From Acetispira formosa (nom. nud.) (lineage in GTDB: Bacteria > Desulfobacterota > Desulfarculia > Adiutricales > Adiutricaceae), in contig CP026657.1 of NCBI GenBank assembly GCA_023525915.1, positions 3,186,001-3,250,000 on the forward strand: a stretch of 64,000 nucleotides of DNA. The letters run 5' to 3'. The translations under genes were made by a program, and so were the position numbers. The notes beneath the pieces are model-generated. The model saw only the letters and a program-made list of their open reading frames with translations, was not told the origin of the DNA and did not search any database. This document shows, one piece after another, positions 8,823-16,693 of the stretch; the stretch's first letter is position 1; each line of letters starts with the position of its first letter.

Positions 8823-9353
8823 TTAGGGTTTGTTGGCTTCTATGGTGGTGGCTATTCGGGAGTATTTGGGGTCGAAACAGGCCTCAAAAAAATCCATCAG
8901 ACGCGGAAATGATTTGAATTTCTGAATATGGCCGCCTTCGACTATGGTCAGGCCATATTTGCCGGCCATGGCATTCACCGCCTCATTATTGAGGTCATAG
9001 ATGCTGATCTTGCCCTTCTCCAGCGTACAAATGGTCAGAAGCACCGTGGCCTCGCTAGGGTTCTTTATCTGCACCACAAAACGGTTGCTCTTCTTCAGCG
9101 GTTCCAGCGAGACTATCAACTGGCTGCTGTCCGGGGCCGTGGCCGTGAAGGAATTAGTGGTGCCGCTGAGCAGATTCAGGGTATAGGTCTCATTGTTATT
9201 GTTGGTGAACGCGCCGGAGACGTCCGGCACCTTCTTGGAGGCGGACTGCTCAATTATCGCGTTGTCCGAGGTCATCACGCAGCCGGATACAAAAAGCGGA
9301 ACCATCAACAGGCCCAAAAGTATTGCCGCTATCGAAATTTTTCTGGTTTTCAT
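8823..9353 (-). CDS. Small outer-membrane-type lipoprotein, function unknown
   Basis: A 176-residue protein with an N-terminal lipoprotein signal: MKTRK, a hydrophobic run, then lipobox LFVSGC with the cysteine near residue 25. The mature part is mostly predicted beta strand with a VPDVSGAFTNNNNE segment, and a C-terminal DFFEACFDPKYSRIATT. I do not recognise a family. The ATG at 9353 is preceded by AGGAG at a good distance and overlaps the mazG stop codon by ATGA, so the gene is translationally coupled to mazG and cvpA. It is likely anchored in the cell envelope facing the periplasm. The stop codon touches a family C repeat. Confidence 0.75.
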   Translation of the reverse strand: MKTRKISIAAILLGLLMVPLFVSGCVMTSDNAIIEQSASKKVPDVSGAFTNNNNETYTLNLLSGTTNSFTATAPDSSQLIVSLEPLKKSNRFVVQIKNPSEATVLLTICTLEKGKISIYDLNNEAVNAMAGKYGLTIVEGGHIQKFKSFPRLMDFFEACFDPKYSRIATTIEANKP

Positions 9354-10168
9354 AATCTCTCCTTGGCCTCTTGCCAAAGCTGTTCCAGACGCTCCTGACC
9401 GACATCTTCAGGCTTTTTGCCCTCTTCGGCCAATTGGTCCTCAATATGGTTGAAACGGCTCACGAAACGGTTGTTGGCTTCGCTTAGCGCGTCCTCCGCT
9501 GAAAAACCCAGATGCCGGGCCAGATTGGCCAAGGCCAGCAGAACATCGCCCATTTCCTGCTTGGCCCGCTCCTTGACTTCAGCGGATACGGTTTTTTTGT
9601 CATAGCCGGGCAAAAGCTCATCCAGCTCTTTCAGTTCCTCATCAACTTTCAGGCGCACATCCCGCGGACCCGGCCAGTCAAACCCGGCCCGGCCCGCCCG
9701 GTCATTTAACCGGTGGGCCCGCTGAAGGGCCGGCAGGGCCAGAGGCACCGAGGCCAGAAGCCTTGCATGCTTCTTATCCTTGCGCTTAATGGCCTGCCAT
9801 TGATCCAGAACGGCCTGGGCGTCGGCCATGGGCTGGCCGTCGCCAAAAACATGGGGGTGCCGATAGACCATCTTGGCCCGCACCTGATCAATTATTTCCG
9901 TCAGCCCAAAACCCCAGCGGGACTGGGCCAGCTGCCCGGCGAAAACCACCTGAAACAGAACGTCGCCGGCTTCCTCCCGGATATCGTCCGGGCACTCGGC
10001 CTTGAGGGCTTCCATCAGTTCATAGGTTTCTTCAAGGATATTGCCGGTGATGGAGCTGGGAGTCTGCTTGATATCCCAAGGGCAGCCCTTTTCAGGGTCC
10101 AGAAGGCGGGCGACCACTTCATCGAGTTCGACAATGGCTTGGGCCAGTTTGTTTTCAGCGGTTTTCAT
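9350..10168 (-). CDS. mazG: Nucleoside triphosphate pyrophosphohydrolase MazG
   Basis: A 272-residue protein of the long, two-domain MazG type. The first domain has CPWDIKQTPSSI then EETYELMEAL and EEAGDVLFQVVF, the E-E-x12-E-x2-D metal-binding pattern of all-alpha NTP pyrophosphatases. The second half repeats it (DEELKELDELL ... EMGDVLLALANLARHLG). The enzyme hydrolyses NTPs to NMP and pyrophosphate and cleans aberrant nucleotides. The ATG at 10168 is chosen because GGGGAAAAG precedes it. It overlaps the downstream lipoprotein gene by 4 bases and lies about 115 bases after cvpA on the same strand. Confidence 0.92.
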   Translation of the reverse strand: MKTAENKLAQAIVELDEVVARLLDPEKGCPWDIKQTPSSITGNILEETYELMEALKAECPDDIREEAGDVLFQVVFAGQLAQSRWGFGLTEIIDQVRAKMVYRHPHVFGDGQPMADAQAVLDQWQAIKRKDKKHARLLASVPLALPALQRAHRLNDRAGRAGFDWPGPRDVRLKVDEELKELDELLPGYDKKTVSAEVKERAKQEMGDVLLALANLARHLGFSAEDALSEANNRFVSRFNHIEDQLAEEGKKPEDVGQERLEQLWQEAKERL

Positions 10169-10284
10169 TGAACTTTTCCCCAAAATTTAACTCACATGTA
10201 ACAAATTCTGTGAACGCCGCTTCCCGGCCGTTACTCTATATTCAGACGGGCCGCTGCCTCGGCGTTGGCGGCGGGCCCTGCCCG

Positions 10285-11109
10285 CTATTCGCTGGCGGGC
10301 TGAGGCCAGGAAGGCGCGGTGGCTCCGGCCGGAGCTGAAGGGGCCGTCGATTTAGAAAACAGGGCCGGGTGATCGGAAATGAAACGCTTCAGATCTTCCG
10401 GGCTCAAGGCTTCGCCGCTGGGAATGTTGCGCAATTTATCCTGCCAGGCCTGGCTGATGGCCTGGGGATTGGTCCTCAGCAAATTCTGGATATAGCTCCA
10501 ATCCACGTTGGAAGGCGTGGACGGCGTTGAGGGCTGAAGCGATTCGCTGATGGCTTTGGCGGTCTGGCTGGCGCTGTCGGAGAGGTCGCCCACCAGTGAA
10601 GAAAGCCTTTTGGAGCCCAGAACGGAGCGCAGGGCTTCCGGCATCCAGGCCCTGGCCTGATTGGTGACGGGCTGAATATATGGCCACAATTTGGATTCGG
10701 TGAAAAATTTCTCACTGGGTCTAAGGAAAGTTTCAGCCCCGGCCAACAGAATGGCGCAGACCAGAATACCCTTGATAAACCCGACCACGCCGCCCAGGAG
10801 CGAGCTGATGACCGGGCTGAGGGTCAGCTTGACGATCTTGTCGACGAAAAGGGATATGAGGCTGATGAGAAAATAGACGACCAGAAAGATTATGATGAAG
10901 CTGGAAATGCCCCTCTGCCCTGGCACATCGAAGATGCTTTTAAGATGTTCAGCGCCTAGGGGCCAGTTGACGCCGGCCACCCAGAACGCCACAAAAAGCC
11001 CCAGCACGGCCACCACTTCCTTGACAACGCCGCGAAAAATGCCGCGAAGGAAGAAATAGCCCATAATCACTATCCATGCGATATCCAAACCGCCTTCAAA
11101 CATAGTCAT
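10285..11109 (-). CDS. cvpA: CvpA family inner-membrane protein
   Basis: A 274-residue protein. Four hydrophobic helices lie in the first 150 residues (IAWIVIMGYFFLRGIFRG; VVAVLGLFVAFWVAG; FIIIFLVVYFLISLISL; GFIKGILVCAILLAG), matching the CvpA/colicin V production family. The tail is longer than in E. coli CvpA (about 160 residues): a Ser/Thr/Pro-rich linker, then a small helical part ending in a low-complexity Ala/Pro stretch. The family is linked to purF in enterics, but here the partner is mazG. Alternative in-frame start at 11103. The function in this organism is unknown; it is probably envelope related. Confidence 0.85.
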   Translation of the reverse strand: MTMFEGGLDIAWIVIMGYFFLRGIFRGVVKEVVAVLGLFVAFWVAGVNWPLGAEHLKSIFDVPGQRGISSFIIIFLVVYFLISLISLFVDKIVKLTLSPVISSLLGGVVGFIKGILVCAILLAGAETFLRPSEKFFTESKLWPYIQPVTNQARAWMPEALRSVLGSKRLSSLVGDLSDSASQTAKAISESLQPSTPSTPSNVDWSYIQNLLRTNPQAISQAWQDKLRNIPSGEALSPEDLKRFISDHPALFSKSTAPSAPAGATAPSWPQPASE

Positions 11110-11176
11110 ACCGTCCCGGTTGCAGAATAGACCTAAACAAGTAACATTACCACTTCCCCCAATTCACGTCAACCGG

Positions 11177-11294
11177 GGCGCCAGGGCGTAGCCCTGGACC
11201 CACGGATGCTCGCGCATCCTTCGTCTAGGTGGGAGTTTCCCGTAATAGTTAATTTTGGCGGCCATCATCGTATTAAGAGTGTGGCCCCTTTGCC
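11177..11294 (-). repeat. Family C palindromic repeat, copy C2 (inverted)
   Basis: Reverse complement of the C1/C3 consensus: CCAGGGCgtaGCCCTGG, GGATGCtcgcGCATCC, TTCGTCTAGGTGGGA and GGCCATCATCGTATTAAGAG. It lies between the divergently oriented cvpA and the siroheme-type gene. Confidence 0.75.
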
Positions 11295-11346
11295 TGTTGC
11301 GGGACATGTTAATTAGGCCATTTAATCGCGGTTTTTGGGCTTTGCC

Positions 11347-11375
11347 TTGTAGTTGCTCCCCATTAATGCTATTAT
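11347..11375 (+). promoter_or_regulatory. Candidate sigma-70 promoter for the tetrapyrrole genes
   Basis: TTGTAG, a 17-base spacer, TATTAT; about 34 bases upstream of the next start codon. Confidence 0.5.
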
Positions 11376-11408
11376 ATATGAACGCTTATTTTCAGCGAGG
11401 GAGTCCCC

Positions 11409-12086
11409 ATGCTGGCTGTTAACCTGGATCTGCGGAACAAAACCGTTCTTTTGGTCGGCGGCGGAGCCGTTGGCTGCCGGAAGTTGACCAAAGTTATTCG
11501 GTATGGGGCCTTTGTCCGTGTGGTTGAACCTGATCCGAACCCTTATCTGAGGAAATTGGCTAAAAATAAGTTTATTTCCCTGCATAATCAGTTCGAGCCG
11601 GAACTTTTGGACGGTGTAAGTCTGGCCTTTATCGCCACCTCTGACAGTGAGTTGAATCTCGCCGCCGCACAGGCCGCGCGCGGACGCGGTATTTGGGTCA
11701 ATATGGCCGACAACCCGCGGGAGGGTGATTTTTTCCTGCCCGCCGTTGTTAATCGCGGCCCCTTCCGGCTGACCGTCTCCACCGGAGGCGGCGGCCCTGC
11801 CCTGGCGGCGATCATCGCTGAAAGGCTGAGGGAAATTTTCGGGCCGGAATATGGCCGCCTGGCCTCCTTGTTGGGCATTCTGCGTCCCTATGTTCTGGCC
11901 TCCGGGCTGGAGGAGGATGAAAGGAGAGCCGTTTTCAACAGGCTGGCCGAATCTGAAGAGCTTCTCAGGCTTATAGGCAGGCAGGATACCGCCGCACAGG
12001 CGGGGCTCATAAAAACTATGCTGCCGCCGGATATTATTAATGACGAACAGTTGATGCAGGCGATTATGGAGGCGGCCGCTGATTAA
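11409..12086 (+). CDS. Precorrin-2 dehydrogenase/siroheme synthase N-terminal type
   Basis: A 225-residue protein beginning LDLRNKTVLLVGGGAVGCRKL, the NAD-binding signature of the CysG N-terminal/Met8p fold, followed by a conserved FIATSDSELN and the VNMADNPREGDFFLPAVVNRG segment that contains the active-site aspartate and the siroheme-synthase central domain. These enzymes oxidise precorrin-2 to sirohydrochlorin with NAD+ and may add iron. The length suits the short, free-standing version without the SUMT methyltransferase part. It sits upstream of hemA, a common deltaproteobacterial pairing, so it probably feeds siroheme or the alternative heme pathway. Confidence 0.88.
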   Translation: MLAVNLDLRNKTVLLVGGGAVGCRKLTKVIRYGAFVRVVEPDPNPYLRKLAKNKFISLHNQFEPELLDGVSLAFIATSDSELNLAAAQAARGRGIWVNMADNPREGDFFLPAVVNRGPFRLTVSTGGGGPALAAIIAERLREIFGPEYGRLASLLGILRPYVLASGLEEDERRAVFNRLAESEELLRLIGRQDTAAQAGLIKTMLPPDIINDEQLMQAIMEAAAD

Positions 12087-12150
12087 TCTTCTAACAGACG
12101 GCCTCCCTCAACAGCAACTTTAATTATGGCCGACGTCGCCACATAAAACC

Positions 12151-12284
12151 GGTGTCGAGTCTTCGAGACGGAGCGCCAGCGACTGGTTTTAAGGCCTAAA
12201 CTGATGCTCGCCAAGCAAAAACCACGCTTTTTGCTTGGCTACGAGCAAAAAGTTCAGGGGAAAACGCCGTAATTAAAATAGCAG
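12151..12284 (+). repeat. Family A palindromic repeat, copy A2
   Basis: Contains GGTGTCGAGTCTTCGAGAC, GGAGCGCCAGCGACTGG, a perfect 12-bp hairpin GCCAAGCAAAAA ccacgc TTTTTGCTTGGC (12210-12239) and end GCCGTAATTAAAATAGCAG. Just outside the left edge, CTTTAATTATGGC (12118-12130) is the inverted complement of the right end. It lies 77 bases upstream of hemA. Confidence 0.8.
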
Positions 12285-12361
12285 CGGCCTTTGGGGCCTA
12301 TAAAAGAAACGAGGATTGAATCATGTGCGGAAACGCCCGTTAGCTACCAGAGAGACTTTTT

Positions 12362-13702
12362 ATGGAATTCTTGATAATTGGCGTCAGCCACCACCAGACG
12401 CCGGTGGCTGTGCGTGAAAAATTTGCCTCAATGGAAGAAACAGAACGGCTTGTCTGTAAAAGCGGCCCCGAGGGCGGGACCATCAGGGAGTCACTGGTTC
12501 TCTCCACCTGCAACCGCCTGGAAATATTGGCCGTATCCCCGCAGCCGGACGAGGCCGGGCGGGAGATATTGGAATCACTGTCCACCGTTTCGGGCCTTGC
12601 GATAGATGAATTTCTTCCCTATATAAATGAATACCGCAATATTGAGGCGGCCCGCCACCTCTTCAGGGTGGCCTCCAGCCTTGATTCGCTGGTGCTGGGG
12701 GAGCCCCAGATACTGGGGCAGGTGAAAGAGGCTTTTCGTCAGTCGCTCCGAGAGGGCCGAGCCGGAATCATCATCAACAAGCTGATGCACAAGTGCTTCC
12801 GGGCCGCAAAAAGAGTCCGCAGTGAAACGAGCCTGGCGGGCGGGGCCGTATCAGTGGCCAGCGCGGCTGTGTCTCTGGCCCGCGCTCTGGGCGGGGGCAG
12901 TCTGAGCGACAGCTCTGTGCTGCTTCTGGGAGCCGGACCAATGGCCGCCCTGGCCGCCGCACACCTGCGCCGCCGTACCCCGGCCGCTCTCACCATCATG
13001 AATCGCGGGCTTGAAAAGGCGAAAACCCTGGCCGCCAAGCACGGGGCCCAGGCCCGGCCCTGGGACGAACTGTCCCCGGCCGTGCTGGAGGCCGACCTTA
13101 TCATTGCCGCCACCGGGGCCAGCAGTCCCGTCCTCAGTTTTGAGACGATCGGTAAAACTCTGGCCCTGAGAGGCCCCCGGCCCTTGTACATCATCGATAT
13201 CGGGGTTCCGCGCAACGCCTCCCATGATTTGAAAAAGCTGGACAACGTGATTCTGCGCAATATTGATGACCTCAATGAAGTGGTCTGGGAGAGCCGGGCC
13301 GCCCGTCAGGAGGCGGCCATGCGAGCTGAAGGAATCATTGATGAAGAGGTGGAGAAATTCAGCCAGTGGCTGAAAAGCCTGTCCGCCAGGCCGACAGTCT
13401 CGGCCCTGACCCGCAAAGCTGAACGCATTCGCCGCATGGAATTGGCCCGCACCCTCAGCCAGCATGATTTTGACGACAGCCAGAAAGCCGCCCTGGAGGC
13501 CATGACCGGCGCTCTGGTGCGGCGGCTGCTTCATGATCCTCTGGCTTTCATCAAGGACGCCACCGGAGCCGGGGCCGCGGAGTGCTTGAGGCCCGATGGC
13601 CCCTGCGACCATTCCGGGGACTGCTCTCCGGGCCGCGACCGTTTGGCCACCATTCGGCGGGCTTTTAAAATCGAACCAGAGGATGGACAGTTCTGTGGCT
13701 GA
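12362..13702 (+). CDS. hemA: Glutamyl-tRNA reductase
   Basis: A 446-residue protein starting EFLIIGVSHHQTPVAVREK, with the catalytic cysteine in LVLSTCNRLEI (residue about 50). It also carries the SLDSLVLGEPQILGQVK substrate-binding block, an NADPH-binding domain (SVLLLGAGPMAALAAAHLR) and a C-terminal helical dimerisation domain. It reduces glutamyl-tRNA(Glu) to glutamate-1-semialdehyde, the first step of tetrapyrrole synthesis in bacteria using the C5 pathway. The C-terminal tail has a Cys/His-containing extension (CDHSGDCSPGRDR). The stop overlaps the likely start region of the next gene. A structured family A repeat occupies its upstream region. Confidence 0.95.
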   Translation: MEFLIIGVSHHQTPVAVREKFASMEETERLVCKSGPEGGTIRESLVLSTCNRLEILAVSPQPDEAGREILESLSTVSGLAIDEFLPYINEYRNIEAARHLFRVASSLDSLVLGEPQILGQVKEAFRQSLREGRAGIIINKLMHKCFRAAKRVRSETSLAGGAVSVASAAVSLARALGGGSLSDSSVLLLGAGPMAALAAAHLRRRTPAALTIMNRGLEKAKTLAAKHGAQARPWDELSPAVLEADLIIAATGASSPVLSFETIGKTLALRGPRPLYIIDIGVPRNASHDLKKLDNVILRNIDDLNEVVWESRAARQEAAMRAEGIIDEEVEKFSQWLKSLSARPTVSALTRKAERIRRMELARTLSQHDFDDSQKAALEAMTGALVRRLLHDPLAFIKDATGAGAAECLRPDGPCDHSGDCSPGRDRLATIRRAFKIEPEDGQFCG

Positions 13703-14660
13703 AATGGAAATCACGGTATTTGACGCGCCGGTCCTGGCCCCCACACCGGAAAAACCCTTTCAGCCCTTCAGTGAAGCCTGGCTGGCCGGGCCGGTCCCGG
13801 CCCATTTGAAAGGCGGCACCATCACCAGCCTCACCGCCCTACTGACCCGTCTGCCGGAAGAGGAGGCCGCCGCCCTGGTGGAATTTGGCTCCATCTGGCT
13901 TGATGACCGCCCCTGCCTTGATCCATCCCGGCCGCTGGCCAAACATTCATCATTCCGCATCAACCCCCCCGCCTATGGGCCGGTGCGGTTTTATGAAGCG
14001 TCGTCAAACCGGATTGTTTACGAAGACGACCACCTGATCATCTATAACAAGGAATCCGGCCGGCCCTCCCAAGGCGTGCCGCACGACGCCCACAATAACG
14101 CCCTCTCGGGCCTGACCCGGCTTTTGGCCGCGCGCGGCGAGCGGAGAGGCAGGCTCTGGCTGCTCCATCGCCTGGACGCCGATACTTCAGGCCTTTTAAT
14201 GCTGGCCAAGGACAAAGAGGCGGCTGGAATTATGGGCAAAGCCTTTCAACGGGGCGCGGTGGACAAGGAATACCTCTGCCTGGGGCTGGGCCAGAGGCCG
14301 GAGAAAAAGAGTTTCAGCGTCAAAAATTTCATAGCCAAGGAAGGACGGCGCTATGTGAACCGCTCCAAGGAACCGGGGCTTCCGGCCCACACAGATTTCG
14401 ATTTTATAATGTGCAGTGACACGCCCGCTCTCGGCGGTTTCCATGAGGCGCTCTTCAGGGCCAAGCCGCGAACCGGCCGCACGCATCAGATTCGTCTGCA
14501 TCTGGCCGGGAAAGGCTGGCCCATTCGCGGCGACCGCTTTTATGGCCGCGCGGAAATAGAAGCCGCCGCTCCCGCTCCGCGCCTGATGCTGGCCTCGGCC
14601 CGGCTGGCCTTCGCTCATCCCGTCACTGGTGAAAAGATTGACGTGCGTTTGGAAAAATAG
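13683..14660 (+). CDS. RluA-family 23S rRNA/tRNA pseudouridine synthase
   Basis: About 325 residues. The catalytic motif HRLDADTSGLLMLAK carries the essential aspartate of the RluA class. The segments VYEDDHLIIYNKESG, KEYLCLG and GRTHQIRLHLA GKGWPI are the other family blocks. An N-terminal S4-like region (residues about 40-110, FGSIWLDDRPCLDPSRPL) is present. The start is uncertain: ATG 13683 directly follows AGAGG; ATG 13704 lies just after the hemA stop. The substrate position in RNA cannot be told from sequence. It overlaps the 3' end of hemA, so the two are probably cotranscribed. Confidence 0.88.
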   Translation: MDSSVAEMEITVFDAPVLAPTPEKPFQPFSEAWLAGPVPAHLKGGTITSLTALLTRLPEEEAAALVEFGSIWLDDRPCLDPSRPLAKHSSFRINPPAYGPVRFYEASSNRIVYEDDHLIIYNKESGRPSQGVPHDAHNNALSGLTRLLAARGERRGRLWLLHRLDADTSGLLMLAKDKEAAGIMGKAFQRGAVDKEYLCLGLGQRPEKKSFSVKNFIAKEGRRYVNRSKEPGLPAHTDFDFIMCSDTPALGGFHEALFRAKPRTGRTHQIRLHLAGKGWPIRGDRFYGRAEIEAAAPAPRLMLASARLAFAHPVTGEKIDVRLEK

Positions 14661-14668
14661 TTTTTCGT

Positions 14669-15050
14669 GGTAAAACCCGGAGGGCGGGGCGGTGAGATAT
14701 TTCCATAGTGGCCCCCGATTTTTCTCTTATTCCCGGCCGGGTGGCAGTGTTAGAGGTTTGATAGTCCGTGCCCGTCCGGGGAGCAAAAATCGTGGTCCCC
14801 TCTGGAGAAATCTCACCGCCCCGCCCTCCTTGTCCTGGTTGGCTCATGTAAGAAAGCCGCAACCGTCATCCTTACCAAACGCCGACACTGACCAGGCCGT
14901 GCGGGCGAAAAATTTTCTGTAAGTCGCTCGTAATTTTGCTCCCCGGACGGGCACTTGCTCACCACCATCCTATGAAGCCACCCGGCCGGGAATAAGAGAA
15001 AATTACGAGCGATGTCAGAAATTTTTTCGCCCGCACGGCCGGGTTTTACC
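14669..15050. repeat. Family F nested palindrome: two head-to-head elements with shared core and different stems
   Basis: Arm pairs read from the sequence: GGTAAAACCCGG (14669-14680) with 15039-15050; 26 bases at 14720-14745 (centre CCCGGCCGGGTGGC) with 14977-15002; about 23 bases at 14768-14790 (GTGCCCGTCCGGGGAGC) with 14932-14954. Two further local pairs cross these: GGAGGGCGGGGCGGTGAGAT (14679-14698) with 14810-14829, and about 21 bases at 14895-14916 with 15019-15040. So each half is also a hairpin on its own, with a private stem around the common core. Confidence 0.85.
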
Positions 15051-15094
15051 TTTGCCGTTTCCAAACGCTTTCTCTGCTTATCGAAAAAAATTCT

Positions 15095-15124
15095 TTGACA
15101 TTTCAAACAGCCTCGTGATATCCT
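15095..15124 (+). promoter_or_regulatory. Candidate sigma-70 promoter of the catabolic operon
   Basis: TTGACA, an 18-base spacer, TATCCT. It lies about 90 bases upstream of the kinase start and ahead of a terminator-like hairpin. Confidence 0.6.
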
Positions 15125-15150
15125 AGTTCTCAAGTTGCTAGAGTTTTTTG

Positions 15151-15188
15151 AAAGGCGACCCCTTACCAGGGGTGCGCCTTTTTTTTAT
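15151..15188 (+). terminator. Terminator-like hairpin in the leader of the catabolic operon (possible attenuator)
   Basis: AAAGGCGaCCCC ttacca GGGGtGCGCCTTTTTTTT: a stem of about 11 pairs with a run of eight T. It lies between the candidate promoter and the kinase ribosome site, so it would stop most transcripts unless antiterminated. Confidence 0.7.
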
Positions 15189-15212
15189 GCCCAATTTCCA
15201 TCAGGAGGCAAA

Positions 15213-16646
15213 ATGGCCGAACAGTATATCATTGGAATAGACGGCGGAAGCCAAAGCACCAAGGTGATCATTTTCGACACCCACGGCAATGTGGTGGCTG
15301 AAGGCAGTGAGCCGCTCAAGCCCATGCTTCTGCCGGAGGAAGGGGTGGTGCTCCATCCCGATGACGACTTGTGGGACTCCCTGATCATGGCCAGCAAAAA
15401 GGCGCTGGCCGCTTTTCCCGGCAAACTCTCGGAAATCATCGGCGTGGGCCTCTGCACCATCCGCTGCTGCCGCGTGCTTTTGAAAGAAGACTGCACCCTG
15501 GCCTATCCGGCCATCAGCTGGATGGATCTGCGGCTGGCCAGCCCTTACCAGCCCGATATTCCAGGCGTCAAATACGTCACCACCACTTCCGGCTACATCA
15601 CCCACCGCCTGACCGGTGAGAAAAAAGACACGGCCGCCAACTATGAAGGCGAGTGGCCCCTGGACCGCAGCACCTGGGATTGGAGCGAAGATCCGGCGGT
15701 GATGAAGCATTACAATATCCCGCGCGAAATGCTTTTCGATCTGGTCAACCCCGGCACCATTGTCGGACGGATCACCCGCGCGGCGGCCGAAGCCACGGGT
15801 CTGCCGGAGGGTCTGCCGGTGGCGGCCACAGCCAACGATAAAGCTGTTGAGGCCCTGGGCACAGGCTCGCTGGAGGGCAACGTGGCCCTGGTTTCACTCG
15901 GCACCTATATCACCTCCATGATTCAAGGCTACGATTATATCAGTGACGCCAAATATTTCTGGACCAATCTGGCCTCCATTCCCCACCGCTTCATTTATGA
16001 AAGCGGCGGAATCCGGCGGGGCATGTCCACCGTCAGTTGGGCCAGGGAGCTTATGGGCGGCGATGTGGTGAGCGAAGCCGCCAAACGGGGCTTGACGCCC
16101 GACGACTACCTCAACGAAATGGCCGCCGATATACCGGCCGGCTGTGAAGGGTTGATGACCGTGCCGGAATGGCTGGCGCCGCCCTCGGCCCAGTATAAAC
16201 GCGGAATAATTCTGGGCTTCACCGGCCGCCACACCGGAGTTCATATGTATCGCTCGGTGATGGAGGCCATTGCCCTGACCATGAAAAACCACTGCTTCAA
16301 AATGTGTGAGGAACGCGGCAAGAAGCTGGAAAAAATCATCATCTCCGGCGGCGGCTCCAACGGGCGGCTCTTCATGCAGATTTTCGCCGACGTGTTCGGC
16401 CTCCCGGCTCACCGCAACCTGGTCAACGGCTCGGTGGGCTTGGGTTCGGCCATTTGTCTGGCCATGGGTCTGGGGCTGTATCCCGATTTTGAATCGGCCA
16501 TGAAAGTTATGATCCGCCCGCGCGACAGCTTTCAGCCCAATGAAGCCAATACCAAGTTCTATGACAGGATGAATGAAGAGGTCTACAAAGACATCACCTC
16601 TTCCACAGATGAAATATTGAAGAAAGCCCATCCGGTTTTCGCCTAA
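15213..16646 (+). CDS. FGGY-family carbohydrate kinase
   Basis: A 477-residue protein. The N-terminal phosphate-1 loop (IIGIDGGSQSTKVIIFD), the substrate loop ISWMDLR, ATANDKAVEALGTG, and the C-terminal adenosine-binding motif IISGGGSNGRLFMQIFADV show the two-domain FGGY fold of glycerol, xylulose and related kinases. ATG 15213 is preceded by AGGAGG; an earlier in-frame TTG at 15135 lies inside the leader hairpin region and is unlikely. Its neighbours are flavin dehydrogenases, ETFs and a glycerol-dehydrogenase-like protein, so a polyol, ketose or three-carbon substrate is plausible. The exact substrate cannot be assigned. Confidence 0.85.
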   Translation: MAEQYIIGIDGGSQSTKVIIFDTHGNVVAEGSEPLKPMLLPEEGVVLHPDDDLWDSLIMASKKALAAFPGKLSEIIGVGLCTIRCCRVLLKEDCTLAYPAISWMDLRLASPYQPDIPGVKYVTTTSGYITHRLTGEKKDTAANYEGEWPLDRSTWDWSEDPAVMKHYNIPREMLFDLVNPGTIVGRITRAAAEATGLPEGLPVAATANDKAVEALGTGSLEGNVALVSLGTYITSMIQGYDYISDAKYFWTNLASIPHRFIYESGGIRRGMSTVSWARELMGGDVVSEAAKRGLTPDDYLNEMAADIPAGCEGLMTVPEWLAPPSAQYKRGIILGFTGRHTGVHMYRSVMEAIALTMKNHCFKMCEERGKKLEKIIISGGGSNGRLFMQIFADVFGLPAHRNLVNGSVGLGSAICLAMGLGLYPDFESAMKVMIRPRDSFQPNEANTKFYDRMNEEVYKDITSSTDEILKKAHPVFA

Positions 16647-16693
16647 AATCAGAATTTTCAGGCCAAAAGGCCACACTACAGGAAGGTCAGATC

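Noticed and set aside
12851..13744. 297-codon minus-strand ORF opposite hemA
   Set aside because: Antisense shadow, Gly/Gln/His-rich, no ribosome site.
14669..15050. Retron or group II intron RNA
   Set aside because: No reverse transcriptase nearby and no intron domain V; only nested palindromes can be supported.
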